This document shows, piece after piece, positions 33,284 to 41,797 of a stretch of 64,000 bases of DNA. Location of the stretch: assembly GCF_046098205.1 (NCBI RefSeq), contig NZ_JBJURJ010000022.1, positions 54,121 to 118,120 on the forward strand. Reading direction: 5' to 3'. Below the pieces are notes generated by a model. It was given only the letters and a program-made list of their open reading frames with translations. It was not told where the DNA came from and did not search any database. Both the position numbers and the translations under genes were made by a program. The DNA is from Paenibacillus_AR mesotrionivorans. GTDB taxonomy: Bacteria; Bacillota; Bacilli; Paenibacillales; NBRC-103111. Within the stretch, counting starts at the first letter, position 1. The number at the start of each line of letters is the position of its first letter.

Positions 33284-33877
33284 TTAATAATTTTCGCTGG
33301 CTACCTCGAAATAGTCTTTTTCAGCCTGACAGGCCGGGCATTTCCCGGGAGCCGCCGGACCCTCGTGGATATAGCCGCACTTGTCGCATTTCCATTGGAC
33401 CTTTTCTTCCTTCTTGAAAACGGCGTCCGTTTCCACATTGGCATACAGCTTGCGGTACCGCTCCTCATGATGCTTCTCGACAGAAGCGATCAGCTTGAAA
33501 GCGCCGGCCACCTCCGGGAAACCCTCTTCCTGGGCCACCTTGGCAAATGCCGGGTAATGCTCGGTCCATTCTTCATTTTCGCCCTGGGCGGCTGCCGCCA
33601 GATTATCAAGCGTGGTGCCCAGTGCAACCGGATAAGCAGCGTGAATTTCAAGACCGACGGGAAGCTCACCCTCGAAGCCCGCTACCAGCAGATTGTAAAA
33701 GCGTTTGGCATGCTCTCTCTCATTTTCTGCAGTTTCCATAAAGATTTTTTTGATTTGATGGTAACCTTCCTTCTCCGCTACCTCCGAGAAAAAGGTGTAC
33801 CGGCTTCTGGCTTGGGATTCCCCGGCAAAAGCCTTCAGCAGATTCTCTGCCGTTTGTGTGCCTATTAAGCTTTTCAT
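33284..33877 (-). CDS. Rubrerythrin
   Basis: The protein has about 197 residues from the ATG at 33877 (GGAGG 8 bases upstream). The ferritin-like diiron domain shows NLLKAFAGESQARSRYTFFS and, further on, ENEREHAKRFY and VEKHHEERYRKL, giving the Glu/His ligands. The C-terminal rubredoxin-like domain has CDKCGYIHEG and CPACQ, four Cys for one iron. It reduces hydrogen peroxide in the cytoplasm. The gene is single, with its own terminator. A PerR box was not clearly seen upstream. Confidence 0.96.
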   Translation of the reverse strand: MKSLIGTQTAENLLKAFAGESQARSRYTFFSEVAEKEGYHQIKKIFMETAENEREHAKRFYNLLVAGFEGELPVGLEIHAAYPVALGTTLDNLAAAAQGENEEWTEHYPAFAKVAQEEGFPEVAGAFKLIASVEKHHEERYRKLYANVETDAVFKKEEKVQWKCDKCGYIHEGPAAPGKCPACQAEKDYFEVASENY

Positions 33878-34110
33878 TGTGTTATCCTCCATGTTTCTCT
33901 ATCTATAAATATATGTATCAAAACTCCTTCTATATTGTACCATGTTTCACAAGGATAAATCGCTATGCGGCAAAGGTTAGCCAATCGTTCATATTTCGGA
34001 GCCGTTCTGCGCGTCGGACTCCCCAACACCGGCAGAATCCGGTACAATAGACAGGCTGCCTGCTGTGGCGGACCTGCTTTCCATTACGTACATTAGAAAG
34101 GAAACCTTGT

Positions 34111-36129
34111 ATGCGTTCCAAACCATCTTTATACAATCAAACTGCCTTGACCCTGCAATTTAATTTCACATCCGATACGAAATCAGGCTACATCCAGGTC
34201 CAAAACCATGGTGAACCGCCTGCATACGATGAAACCCGGGGCTGGGGCTTTGTCCGCGAAACCTGCGCGGTTCCGCCGCGGCCGGTACAATGGGAGGGTA
34301 TTACAGCGGAAGCAACAGGCTTCTATGCCGCCGCCCAGGATTTTGATGCTCCCGCCGGATTGGAGCAGGAGCATTACAACCGCTTCGGAATGGCTTTCCG
34401 GATGCGTATTCCCCCCGGAGCCTACCAGATTGAGGTCATCACCGCCACTCCTCCGGAGACAACAGATGTGTCCGTTTCCGGTATGCACCCGGGCCGGCTC
34501 TTGGACAAAGGTTACTGGGATGCCGCGGGTCTTGTCCCTATCCGCCATCACGCCTCCCGTTCCACTTCCTCCACCGAACAACTGTGGCGCTGCCATTATG
34601 TAAACGGGCGAAATTTCCTGGATATTGAAATTGAGCCCACCCAGCCCGATTCCGCCGTAGGAATCAGGGAAATCCGGATTACCGCACTTCCTCTTCCGGA
34701 ACGGCCGGCTGGTGTGCTCCCCGCCGTCTATACCCTTGGGGACTCCACGGTCAAATCCTATACCTTCGAGGAAGCCCCCCTCTGCGGCTGGGGACAGGTG
34801 TTTGACGATCTGTTCGATCTGGACCGGGTTCGGGTCATCAACTACTCTATGGGCGGCCGCTCCTTCAAAAACAGCTACTGGGAAGGCCGGTTTAATGATC
34901 TCCTGCTCTCCTCCTATCCCGGTGACTACCTCCTGCTCCAATCCGGCCACAATGATGAACGGCAGGATGAGCTGCACCGCTTCGGCCGGGGCAATACGGA
35001 GGTCACCTACGAAGAGTACCTGCGGGAGGTGTATCTGCCCGCCATCCGCTCCCGCGGCGTAATTCCCGTATTGGTTACCCCGGTATCCCGGGTGAACGGG
35101 AAGGCGCAGCCGGGTGATGTGTTCGCCGATTCCTTCCAGACCCGGCGGTTTCCCGTCATTATGAGGCAGGTGGCCCATGAAGAGGGAATCACACTGTTGG
35201 ATTTAAACGCCCGTAGCGTAGAGTATTACAACGAAATTGGAGCGGAAGCCACCATCGCCCTGTTTATGTCCCTGGAAGCCGGGGAAACGCCGGGCAAAAC
35301 CAATGACGGCAGCTTCGCCAACGGCCACCCCGCCAACAAAATCGACGCCACCCACTACAAGGAAGCGTTGGCCCGGCAATTGGCCCGTATGGTAGCGGAA
35401 GAGCTGGCGGAGACAGGCTCCCGGGGAGACCGGACAGCCGCTGCCATTGCTGCATTCCTGCGGCCTGAGGTGAAAGCCGCCATAACGGGGCATAATTGGG
35501 CTCCGCTCTTTCCCCAGATGGCCGCAGACACTACCACCGGACGGGGCGCTTATTACCGGAACCAGATTGAGAAGCTGCTTCAACTGGGCGTGCTGGAGAA
35601 GAATGCGGACAACTGCTTCCGTCCGCTTGAACCCATGAATATGGAGGAATTTGCCCGCGCACTAACTAAGGTTCTGGGTATAACCACTCCCTCAATCTCC
35701 GGCTTCCCCTCCGGAGACCTGACCCGAGAATGTATGGGTGTGCTGCTGGCCAGAGGATATCACGCCGCATTTACCGCAAAACCCGCCTATATGACGGACT
35801 ATAACGGAGCCACTCTTTTGCCCGGCATGCCCGGTTATGATCCCAATCTGAGCTCCGGCGCCCAAGGTGTCCGATATGATCCGGTGGTTCCGTGGGAGCA
35901 GCTGAAGGACAAGGACCAGGCGGATGCCAAGCTGGCTCCGGAACTGAAGGACGCATATGAGCTGGGGCTGATCCGCTCCGAAAACAGCCTTGTCCGCGGC
36001 CGTATGGAGAACAGCGACCTGTTGGAGCCCAAGTTAACCGTCACCCGGGAAAAAGCCGCCAAGACCCTTTATTTCATGTGGGTGCTGGCCCGTCCCGTTA
36101 AGCAGGAGAATGACTTGGCTCATTTATAA
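34111..36129 (+). CDS. SGNH-family esterase, rhamnogalacturonan acetylesterase-like, with extra C-terminal region
   Basis: The protein has 672 residues; the ATG follows AAAGGA by 8 bases. An N-terminal beta domain (~1-200) precedes the SGNH hydrolase domain with YTLGDSTVKSY (nucleophile Ser), YSMGGRSFKN, LLQSGHNDERQ and KIDATHYKE (catalytic Asp-His). This is the RhgT/YesT pattern. No signal peptide is present, so it should act inside the cell on imported oligosaccharides. Residues ~470-560 (IEKLLQLGVLEKNADNCFRP) look like a degenerate S-layer-homology motif, odd for a cytoplasmic enzyme. Neighbouring sugar genes fit a pectin-use locus. Confidence 0.85.
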   Translation: MRSKPSLYNQTALTLQFNFTSDTKSGYIQVQNHGEPPAYDETRGWGFVRETCAVPPRPVQWEGITAEATGFYAAAQDFDAPAGLEQEHYNRFGMAFRMRIPPGAYQIEVITATPPETTDVSVSGMHPGRLLDKGYWDAAGLVPIRHHASRSTSSTEQLWRCHYVNGRNFLDIEIEPTQPDSAVGIREIRITALPLPERPAGVLPAVYTLGDSTVKSYTFEEAPLCGWGQVFDDLFDLDRVRVINYSMGGRSFKNSYWEGRFNDLLLSSYPGDYLLLQSGHNDERQDELHRFGRGNTEVTYEEYLREVYLPAIRSRGVIPVLVTPVSRVNGKAQPGDVFADSFQTRRFPVIMRQVAHEEGITLLDLNARSVEYYNEIGAEATIALFMSLEAGETPGKTNDGSFANGHPANKIDATHYKEALARQLARMVAEELAETGSRGDRTAAAIAAFLRPEVKAAITGHNWAPLFPQMAADTTTGRGAYYRNQIEKLLQLGVLEKNADNCFRPLEPMNMEEFARALTKVLGITTPSISGFPSGDLTRECMGVLLARGYHAAFTAKPAYMTDYNGATLLPGMPGYDPNLSSGAQGVRYDPVVPWEQLKDKDQADAKLAPELKDAYELGLIRSENSLVRGRMENSDLLEPKLTVTREKAAKTLYFMWVLARPVKQENDLAHL

Positions 36130-36142
36130 CCTGCAAAACGAA

Positions 36143-36178
36143 ACACCGCCTTCGGGCTCAAACCGGGGCGGTGTTTTT
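36143..36178. terminator. Terminator between convergent genes
   Basis: ACACCGCC (36143-36150) pairs with GGCGGTGT (36167-36174), followed by TTTTT on the plus strand. It serves the esterase gene and possibly the convergent binding-protein gene. Confidence 0.9.
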
Positions 36179-36182
36179 GTAG

Positions 36183-37697
36183 TCAGCGCATCACGCGGCT
36201 GTACGCCTCCTTATATTCCCGGGCAATTTGGTTCCCGCCGGCCAGCCGCCAGCGCTCCACCTCCGCCTTCCAGCCCTCCTCGTCAATTTTCCCCATGATA
36301 TAGAGGGTCTGGGCATCGGCAATCTGCAGCTCCAGCTCCTTGCCCCGCTCCGCATACGTAGGGGAATCCAGCGTCAGCGCCGGATTAGGAACGGCGTACT
36401 GCTCGTTCTCATAGCCGATCTGCTTGCTTTTGCGGGCCAGCGCCGTATCCTTGGAGGGTCTGTCCATATGATACTGCTCATCCCGGTTGGGGAAGGTGTC
36501 CCGGTACGGCTTGACCTCCCGGTAGTCCAGATCCTTGTTCAACGGAACCGTAAACTCTCCCTCTACTCTGTAGTGCCTGCCTTCCACACCCTTCACCAGC
36601 ACATTAACCATAGGCGGATCCAACAGCTTGTCCAGAAAACTCAGGATCTGCCGGAGCTCCTGCTCGGTTTTGACGGCGCTTTTCGGAAAAACCAGCATCC
36701 CCGCATTGCCGCCTTCATCGGGTACGCGGATACCACGGGGGCCCTCCAGCGGCGCACTGTCCACCCGGGCGGTGGGATTCAGCTTTTCCAGCTGGTTTTG
36801 GATCGTCTGGGCGTTGCCCCCGGTCAAACGGAAGGCGGCCTTGCCGGATTCGTAAGCCCTGTCAATGGTAGAGGCGTCCACCACGGCGAAGTCCGGGTTG
36901 ATCAGCTTCTCGGCATAGAGCCGCCGGAACAGCTTCAGGGTATCCAAATATTCCGGAGCGGCAAATTCGGGGATGAAGTTCCCCGCCTGATCCACTCCCC
37001 ATTTGTTCGGGGCCCCCTGTGCAACCGCAAACCGGCTTAAGGTGGAGGCTGTGCCCTGGTTGTAATTTTTGTCCAGCATCATGCCGTAGGTGTCCTGCTT
37101 GCCGTTGCCATCAGGATCCTCCAGTGTGCCTGCACGGATTACCCGGTACCAATCCTCCAGAGTTACCGGCAGCGTCCCGCCTTGGGCGTCCAGCCAATCC
37201 TTACGGTACACAAGGGAAACCCGGCCCATGTTACGGAACAGGGGAATGCCGTACAGCTTGCCCTCCACCGCCACATTGTCAAAGAAGGCACGGGGCTGGG
37301 CGGAGAAGTTCCGGTACTGCTGCAGATAAGGGCCGATCTCCCAGAACAATCCCGCCGCAAGCGAGCCGATCACGGCAGGGGTGTAGTTCACCTTCAGAAG
37401 CTTGGGCAGCTCCCGGGACGCAATCATCACATTAATCTTGTCGTCGTATGCAGTGGACGGTACCCACCCGATCTTCAACCGGACACCGGTATACGCCTGA
37501 ATGGCCTGCTCGATGGGATTGCCCTCCTTGGGGATTTCCCCAATCTGGTTGGTCACCATGCTGAGTGTCACAACCGGCTCCTCTTCAACCCGGGTTCCGG
37601 CTCCGCCGCCATTCCCCCTAAGCCCATATGCGGCCACAGCCGTCACAAAGACTCCTGCCACTGTCACTGCAGATAACACGGCCAGCCTTTGTCTCAT
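36183..37697 (-). CDS. Membrane-anchored solute-binding-like protein
   Basis: The protein has 504 residues and is a homologue of those at 26791 and 28676 (FWEIGPYLQQYRNFS, LVYRKDWLDAQGGTLPVTLE). The N-terminus is a hydrophobic helix (LAVLSAVTVAGVFVTAVAAY) without a lipobox Cys. It overlaps the sensor gene at 37694-40087 by ATGA, so both are one transcription and translation unit. There are no permease genes beside it. A ligand-presenting co-sensor is more likely than a transporter part, but this is inference. It ends at a shared terminator with the esterase gene. Confidence 0.8.
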   Translation of the reverse strand: MRQRLAVLSAVTVAGVFVTAVAAYGLRGNGGGAGTRVEEEPVVTLSMVTNQIGEIPKEGNPIEQAIQAYTGVRLKIGWVPSTAYDDKINVMIASRELPKLLKVNYTPAVIGSLAAGLFWEIGPYLQQYRNFSAQPRAFFDNVAVEGKLYGIPLFRNMGRVSLVYRKDWLDAQGGTLPVTLEDWYRVIRAGTLEDPDGNGKQDTYGMMLDKNYNQGTASTLSRFAVAQGAPNKWGVDQAGNFIPEFAAPEYLDTLKLFRRLYAEKLINPDFAVVDASTIDRAYESGKAAFRLTGGNAQTIQNQLEKLNPTARVDSAPLEGPRGIRVPDEGGNAGMLVFPKSAVKTEQELRQILSFLDKLLDPPMVNVLVKGVEGRHYRVEGEFTVPLNKDLDYREVKPYRDTFPNRDEQYHMDRPSKDTALARKSKQIGYENEQYAVPNPALTLDSPTYAERGKELELQIADAQTLYIMGKIDEEGWKAEVERWRLAGGNQIAREYKEAYSRVMR

Positions 37698-40087
37698 GGC
37701 TCCTCCCCTCCTTCCGCCGCATCCTGCGCGGTACTGCCGCCGCCCTTGTCCGCATGCTCCCGGTACTGGCCCGGAGTAATCCCGTGCACCTTGCGGAAGC
37801 TGCGGATAAACGCGCTGTTGTTCTTATATTGAAGCTTGGCGCCGATCTCCGCGATCTTCAAATCTGTAGTTTGCAGCAGAATTTTGGCCATATTCATCCG
37901 GTACTCCGACACATAGTCGCTAAAGGCAATGCCCATTTCTTTTTTGAACACACGGCTCAGGTAAAAAGGGTGAAAATGCATCATGGCCGCACAGGATTCC
38001 AGCGACAGCTCCTTGTCGTAATGGCTGTGGATGATGTCGGCCATTTGCTGGGCGATATTGGTATATTGATGCTCATTGCGTTCAGTGAGCAGTTGGATCA
38101 GCGGGGCAAACAGCCTGGTCTGGAACCATTGGAGCAGCTCCTCTCGGGTTTGCAGCCGCAGAAACCGCTGGATTTCCTTTTCCCCCTCGAGAACCTGATG
38201 AACGGGAACACCCTGATCCTGGGCAATCTCCAACAGCCGCATGGCCAGCTGCAGGAGCGGGATATGATACTCCGCCCGGTCGCTGCTTTCATCCAAGAGC
38301 ATACCCATATACTCCCGCAGCTCCTCCTCCGCTTTGTGAGGCTTCAGCTCCCGGACGGATTGGGCCAGCTGCTCCTCCACCAGCTTCAGCCGGGAATAAA
38401 CGGCAGCCCCAGAACCCTTCCTAATCACAAAATCATCGTAATGCACAATAATGTCCGTTCCAAGATTGATCCGTGCCTTCAGCGCAGCCACGCTCTCTCC
38501 GTACGCGCTGACAGTGCCCGAGAGGTGGGTAAAGGGCCGGCTCAGCCCAATGCTCACCTGGAATTTCAGGTAATGGGCTACCTGGGAGCGGACGGTTTCC
38601 GCGAAGCTGTAGAGGATGGCTTTCCCCGTTTCCTGGTCATCCGTCTCCAGTGCCAGCAGCGTCACCTGGGAATCATTCAGGAGGATGGGATTGAAGCGGG
38701 AATGGGCAGGCAATAGCTCCTCCACCATATTGTTGACGGCGAACAAAAGCAGCTCCCGGTCCTGCTCCTGAAAACGGCTGTCCGGCATGAGATCGATTTG
38801 CAGAGCCAGCACACCAAGGCTTTTCCATTGGGCGGGAAAGCCATACAGGGCGGATTTGCGCATATATTCATCATCCGACATCTGGCCTGTAAACAGCTTC
38901 AGCATATAAAATTCCCGCAAGTGGGCAGTTTGTGATTTCATCTCCTTGTCCAGCCGGTTGCGGGAGGTGGAGAGAAACTGCAGGCTCTCCCGGATCTGCT
39001 CCAGCTCGTTTTGGCCAGTGCGGTCCAAACCATCCCCTGGCGCTATCCCCTTGGAGAATTCCAATAAACGGCGGATCGGGCGGTACATGTGGCGGGTGCC
39101 CAGGAGCGACAGCAGCAGAACAACGGTAAGAATCAACAGGCAGGCCAGCACAGTGGCCCAGGCAATTTTGGAGCTTTCCCGGGTGATATCAGCTACAGAA
39201 ACCGCAGAAACGTATGTCCAGCCGTTCAAGCTGGAGGTCCGGTAGGTAATGCCCGCCTTGTGGCCGTTTAATTCCGAGTAGAAAAATCCGGTCACCGGCT
39301 CCAGCCCTGCCGCTCCCTCCTCCGAAAGCCGGCTCACCTGACTGGAGATACGGAGATTGATAGCTTCATAGTGACGCATTTCCTCCACCGGGGAAAGGAA
39401 AGCGCTGCCACTTCGATCCAGAATATATTGGGTGCCCAGGGCATTATCCGGTGTCAGCAGGCTCCTGATATCCGCGGCGGAAATTTGCAGTACCAGCAAT
39501 CCTTTTGGCGTGGTGCTGCCGGGAATCATGGGGATTTTTTGGACCAGCCGGATCATATCCGCAGGGTTAGCCGGAGCTTCCTCTTCCTCTGCCCCTGGCG
39601 TTCTGCCAAGACTGCCAACGCTGTTGAGACTGCCGGAGGACCAGAAGAAATCCCGGCCGTTCCGGGCATATGACAGAAATTCAGCACTTTCAGGGTGGTC
39701 CCACAGCGTCTCCAACGCCTGATGGTTAATCATCCAGTTATGCTCCAGATTCACCAGATAGGCCTGATTGATAATCGTTTGGGTCTGCAGTTGGAATAGC
39801 TCGGTCATGAGGCTGCGCACGTCCCTAAAGTCCTCTGCCGTCATCGGCTTGTCCATGGCCGCCTTGACCAGGCTGGAAGTGGCGAACTGCATGGCCGACA
39901 TCTCCATAGAGCGCAACGTCTGCTCCACTCGGAGCTGGGTCTGGGCCAGCAGCTGCTCATTGGCTTCATTTACTTTGTTTTTAATATCATGGGCAGCGAT
40001 GTAATAAGAGATGACTCCGATCAAAATCGCAGGCAGCGCTCCCAAGAGCAGACTGTACATTAATAAACGGGTCAGGTATTTATGCAT
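37694..40087 (-). CDS. Membrane-bound AraC-family sensor-regulator
   Basis: The protein has 797 residues from the ATG at 40087 (MHKYLTRLLMYSLLLGALPA), preceded by AAGGGGGGG; an open frame continues 91 codons upstream but reads as Arg/Pro-rich nonsense. Order: membrane helix, external Cache-like domain (~35-300), second helix (ATVLACLLILTVVLLLSLLG), linker, middle domain, and C-terminal AraC domain with LESCAAMMHFHPFYLSRVFK and KIAEIGAKLQYKNNSAFIRS. The architecture is the same as at 24382-26691. It is followed by the overlapping binding-protein gene and is expected to regulate nearby sugar genes. Confidence 0.9.
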   Translation of the reverse strand: MHKYLTRLLMYSLLLGALPAILIGVISYYIAAHDIKNKVNEANEQLLAQTQLRVEQTLRSMEMSAMQFATSSLVKAAMDKPMTAEDFRDVRSLMTELFQLQTQTIINQAYLVNLEHNWMINHQALETLWDHPESAEFLSYARNGRDFFWSSGSLNSVGSLGRTPGAEEEEAPANPADMIRLVQKIPMIPGSTTPKGLLVLQISAADIRSLLTPDNALGTQYILDRSGSAFLSPVEEMRHYEAINLRISSQVSRLSEEGAAGLEPVTGFFYSELNGHKAGITYRTSSLNGWTYVSAVSVADITRESSKIAWATVLACLLILTVVLLLSLLGTRHMYRPIRRLLEFSKGIAPGDGLDRTGQNELEQIRESLQFLSTSRNRLDKEMKSQTAHLREFYMLKLFTGQMSDDEYMRKSALYGFPAQWKSLGVLALQIDLMPDSRFQEQDRELLLFAVNNMVEELLPAHSRFNPILLNDSQVTLLALETDDQETGKAILYSFAETVRSQVAHYLKFQVSIGLSRPFTHLSGTVSAYGESVAALKARINLGTDIIVHYDDFVIRKGSGAAVYSRLKLVEEQLAQSVRELKPHKAEEELREYMGMLLDESSDRAEYHIPLLQLAMRLLEIAQDQGVPVHQVLEGEKEIQRFLRLQTREELLQWFQTRLFAPLIQLLTERNEHQYTNIAQQMADIIHSHYDKELSLESCAAMMHFHPFYLSRVFKKEMGIAFSDYVSEYRMNMAKILLQTTDLKIAEIGAKLQYKNNSAFIRSFRKVHGITPGQYREHADKGGGSTAQDAAEGGEEP

Positions 40088-40141
40088 GGGCGGCCCCCCC
40101 TTCTCTGCAGCATGCACCTCTTCGAACAGTCCGGTTACAGG

Positions 40142-40180
40142 AAAAGCAGCCCTACCGCAAGAAATGGCCGGCAGGGCTGC
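40142..40180 (-). terminator. Terminator after the GH43 pair
   Basis: On the minus strand GCAGCCCT (40180-40173) pairs with AGGGCTGC (40153-40146), with an inner CCG/CGG, then TTTTCC. Confidence 0.75.
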
Positions 40181-40194
40181 AAACTGGACACGTG

Positions 40195-41772
40195 CTACTC
40201 GTCGTTCAAAGGCAAATATTCGAAATAGTCGAAGTCGGCATAATTGCTGCTGCCGGTTCCATGGGAGGTAGCATACAGGCCCATCACGGAGCCCGTAAAG
40301 CCTCCTGCCACATCGGAGCTGAGGAGGGTGCCGTCTGCGTCTTCCACCAGCGGCTGCCACTCCTCGGACTGGGTGGCGTAATAGAAGCTGTAGCTTTGGC
40401 CAACCGCCTCCACCTTCAGGTAGATCCGGCTGTCCGGCTCCGGGAGCGGCCCTGCAGCCAGCACCTCGTCGGTACCTGCCGTTCTGCGGATCAGGCGGAC
40501 CGACTTACTACCACCGGCCAGCGCCACTTCCATCCGGTACTGGTACTCCGTATTCTGCAGCAGCACCACACCTGCGGCCTCCTGCTCGGTTTTCGGCTGG
40601 AACTCCAATGCAGTCCGTGCGGCGAAGCTCATATGCTCTTGGCGCCGTCCGACAAAGGCCGGATTGGCCTCCTGCATCAATGTCTCCGGCTTCAGCCGCA
40701 GGCGCAGATAGCCGGGACGTTCCTCCAAGGACCAGAAATCCCCCCGCGGCGTACGAATGAACATCCAGGTGTAAGCGAGACGGTTGCGGTCAAAATGATC
40801 ACAGGCCGGAAACGGCGAGAACCGCTGCTGTGGAAGATTGGGACGCTCCATCTCTATCTCCACCATACCCTTACCGGCATTGACCACCGGCCAGCCGTCC
40901 TCCCATTCCACCGGTACCAGGAAAGATTCCCGGCCCAGGTTGCGGTAGTAGCCGCCATAAGGCCGTGAGCCCAGGCAGACCATCCACCAGTCGCCGTTCT
41001 GGGTTTCTATTAGATCACCATGTCCCACGTTGGAAATGGGGTGGCGTTTGCCCAGATGGCGGTGGGTCAGAATGGGGTTCGACTTGCAGCCCTCGTAAGG
41101 ACCAGTCAGGCTTTGGCTGCGGGCAACCGTTATGGAATGGGTGTGCCCGGTGCCTCCTTCGGCAATCAGGAGAATGTACCAGCCGTCCACCTTGTACAAG
41201 TGAGGGCCCTCCTGGGCATGGATAAATTTCAACGCACCGTCCCAAAGGCTGTACTTCTCGCCCACCAGCTTGCCTTGGGCCAGGTCCAGCTCCTGCAGAT
41301 AAATCTCCATATGCTTGGGGTACTGCTGTCCGCCGGGAGGCTGGCGGTTGGCCATAATGTAGGCCTTGCCGTCATCGTCGAAGAACAGGGAGGAATCGAT
41401 GCCGGGCGCCTCCGGCAGCCAAACGGGATCGGACCAGGGACCACTGGGGTCCTCTGCCGTCACGTAGAAGTTCCGTCTGGCTCCGGTGACACTCTCCACG
41501 AAGGTAGTAATCATGTAGAAGATGCCTTCATGGTACCGGATGGTCGCGGCATAAATTCCCTTGGAGCAAGGAGTGCCGTCCAGATCCAGCTGGGACGGCC
41601 GGTCCAGCACATGGCCGATCTGGCGCCAATGCACCAGGTCCTTGCTGTGGAAGATCGGCACACCCGGGAAATATTCGAAGGTGGACACCACCAGATAATA
41701 ATCATCGCCTACCCGGCAGACGGACGGGTCCGGATTAAAGCCGGGAATAATCGGGTTACGAAATGTCGCCAT
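40195..41772 (-). CDS. Glycoside hydrolase family 43 (beta-xylosidase/arabinofuranosidase)
   Basis: The protein has 525 residues and no signal peptide, so it is cytoplasmic. The five-bladed propeller starts NPIIPGFNPDPSVCRVGDDY, giving the base Asp. EAPGIDSSLFFDDDGKAYI gives the second Asp and HAQEGPHLYKVDGWY the acid Glu. A C-terminal beta-sandwich domain (~330-525) ends near GTGSSNYADFDYFEYLPL, the form found in GH43 xylosidases. AAAGGAG is 12 bases from the ATG. It is 25 bases downstream of a second GH43 gene, in one operon. Confidence 0.93.
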   Translation of the reverse strand: MATFRNPIIPGFNPDPSVCRVGDDYYLVVSTFEYFPGVPIFHSKDLVHWRQIGHVLDRPSQLDLDGTPCSKGIYAATIRYHEGIFYMITTFVESVTGARRNFYVTAEDPSGPWSDPVWLPEAPGIDSSLFFDDDGKAYIMANRQPPGGQQYPKHMEIYLQELDLAQGKLVGEKYSLWDGALKFIHAQEGPHLYKVDGWYILLIAEGGTGHTHSITVARSQSLTGPYEGCKSNPILTHRHLGKRHPISNVGHGDLIETQNGDWWMVCLGSRPYGGYYRNLGRESFLVPVEWEDGWPVVNAGKGMVEIEMERPNLPQQRFSPFPACDHFDRNRLAYTWMFIRTPRGDFWSLEERPGYLRLRLKPETLMQEANPAFVGRRQEHMSFAARTALEFQPKTEQEAAGVVLLQNTEYQYRMEVALAGGSKSVRLIRRTAGTDEVLAAGPLPEPDSRIYLKVEAVGQSYSFYYATQSEEWQPLVEDADGTLLSSDVAGGFTGSVMGLYATSHGTGSSNYADFDYFEYLPLNDE

Positions 41773-41797
41773 AGGGTTTATACGCTCCTTTGTCCGC

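Noticed and set aside
40088..40360. 91-codon N-terminal extension of the AraC sensor
   Set aside because: Arg/Cys/Pro-rich nonsense upstream; the ATG at 40087 has a GGGGGGG ribosome site and starts directly before the membrane helix.
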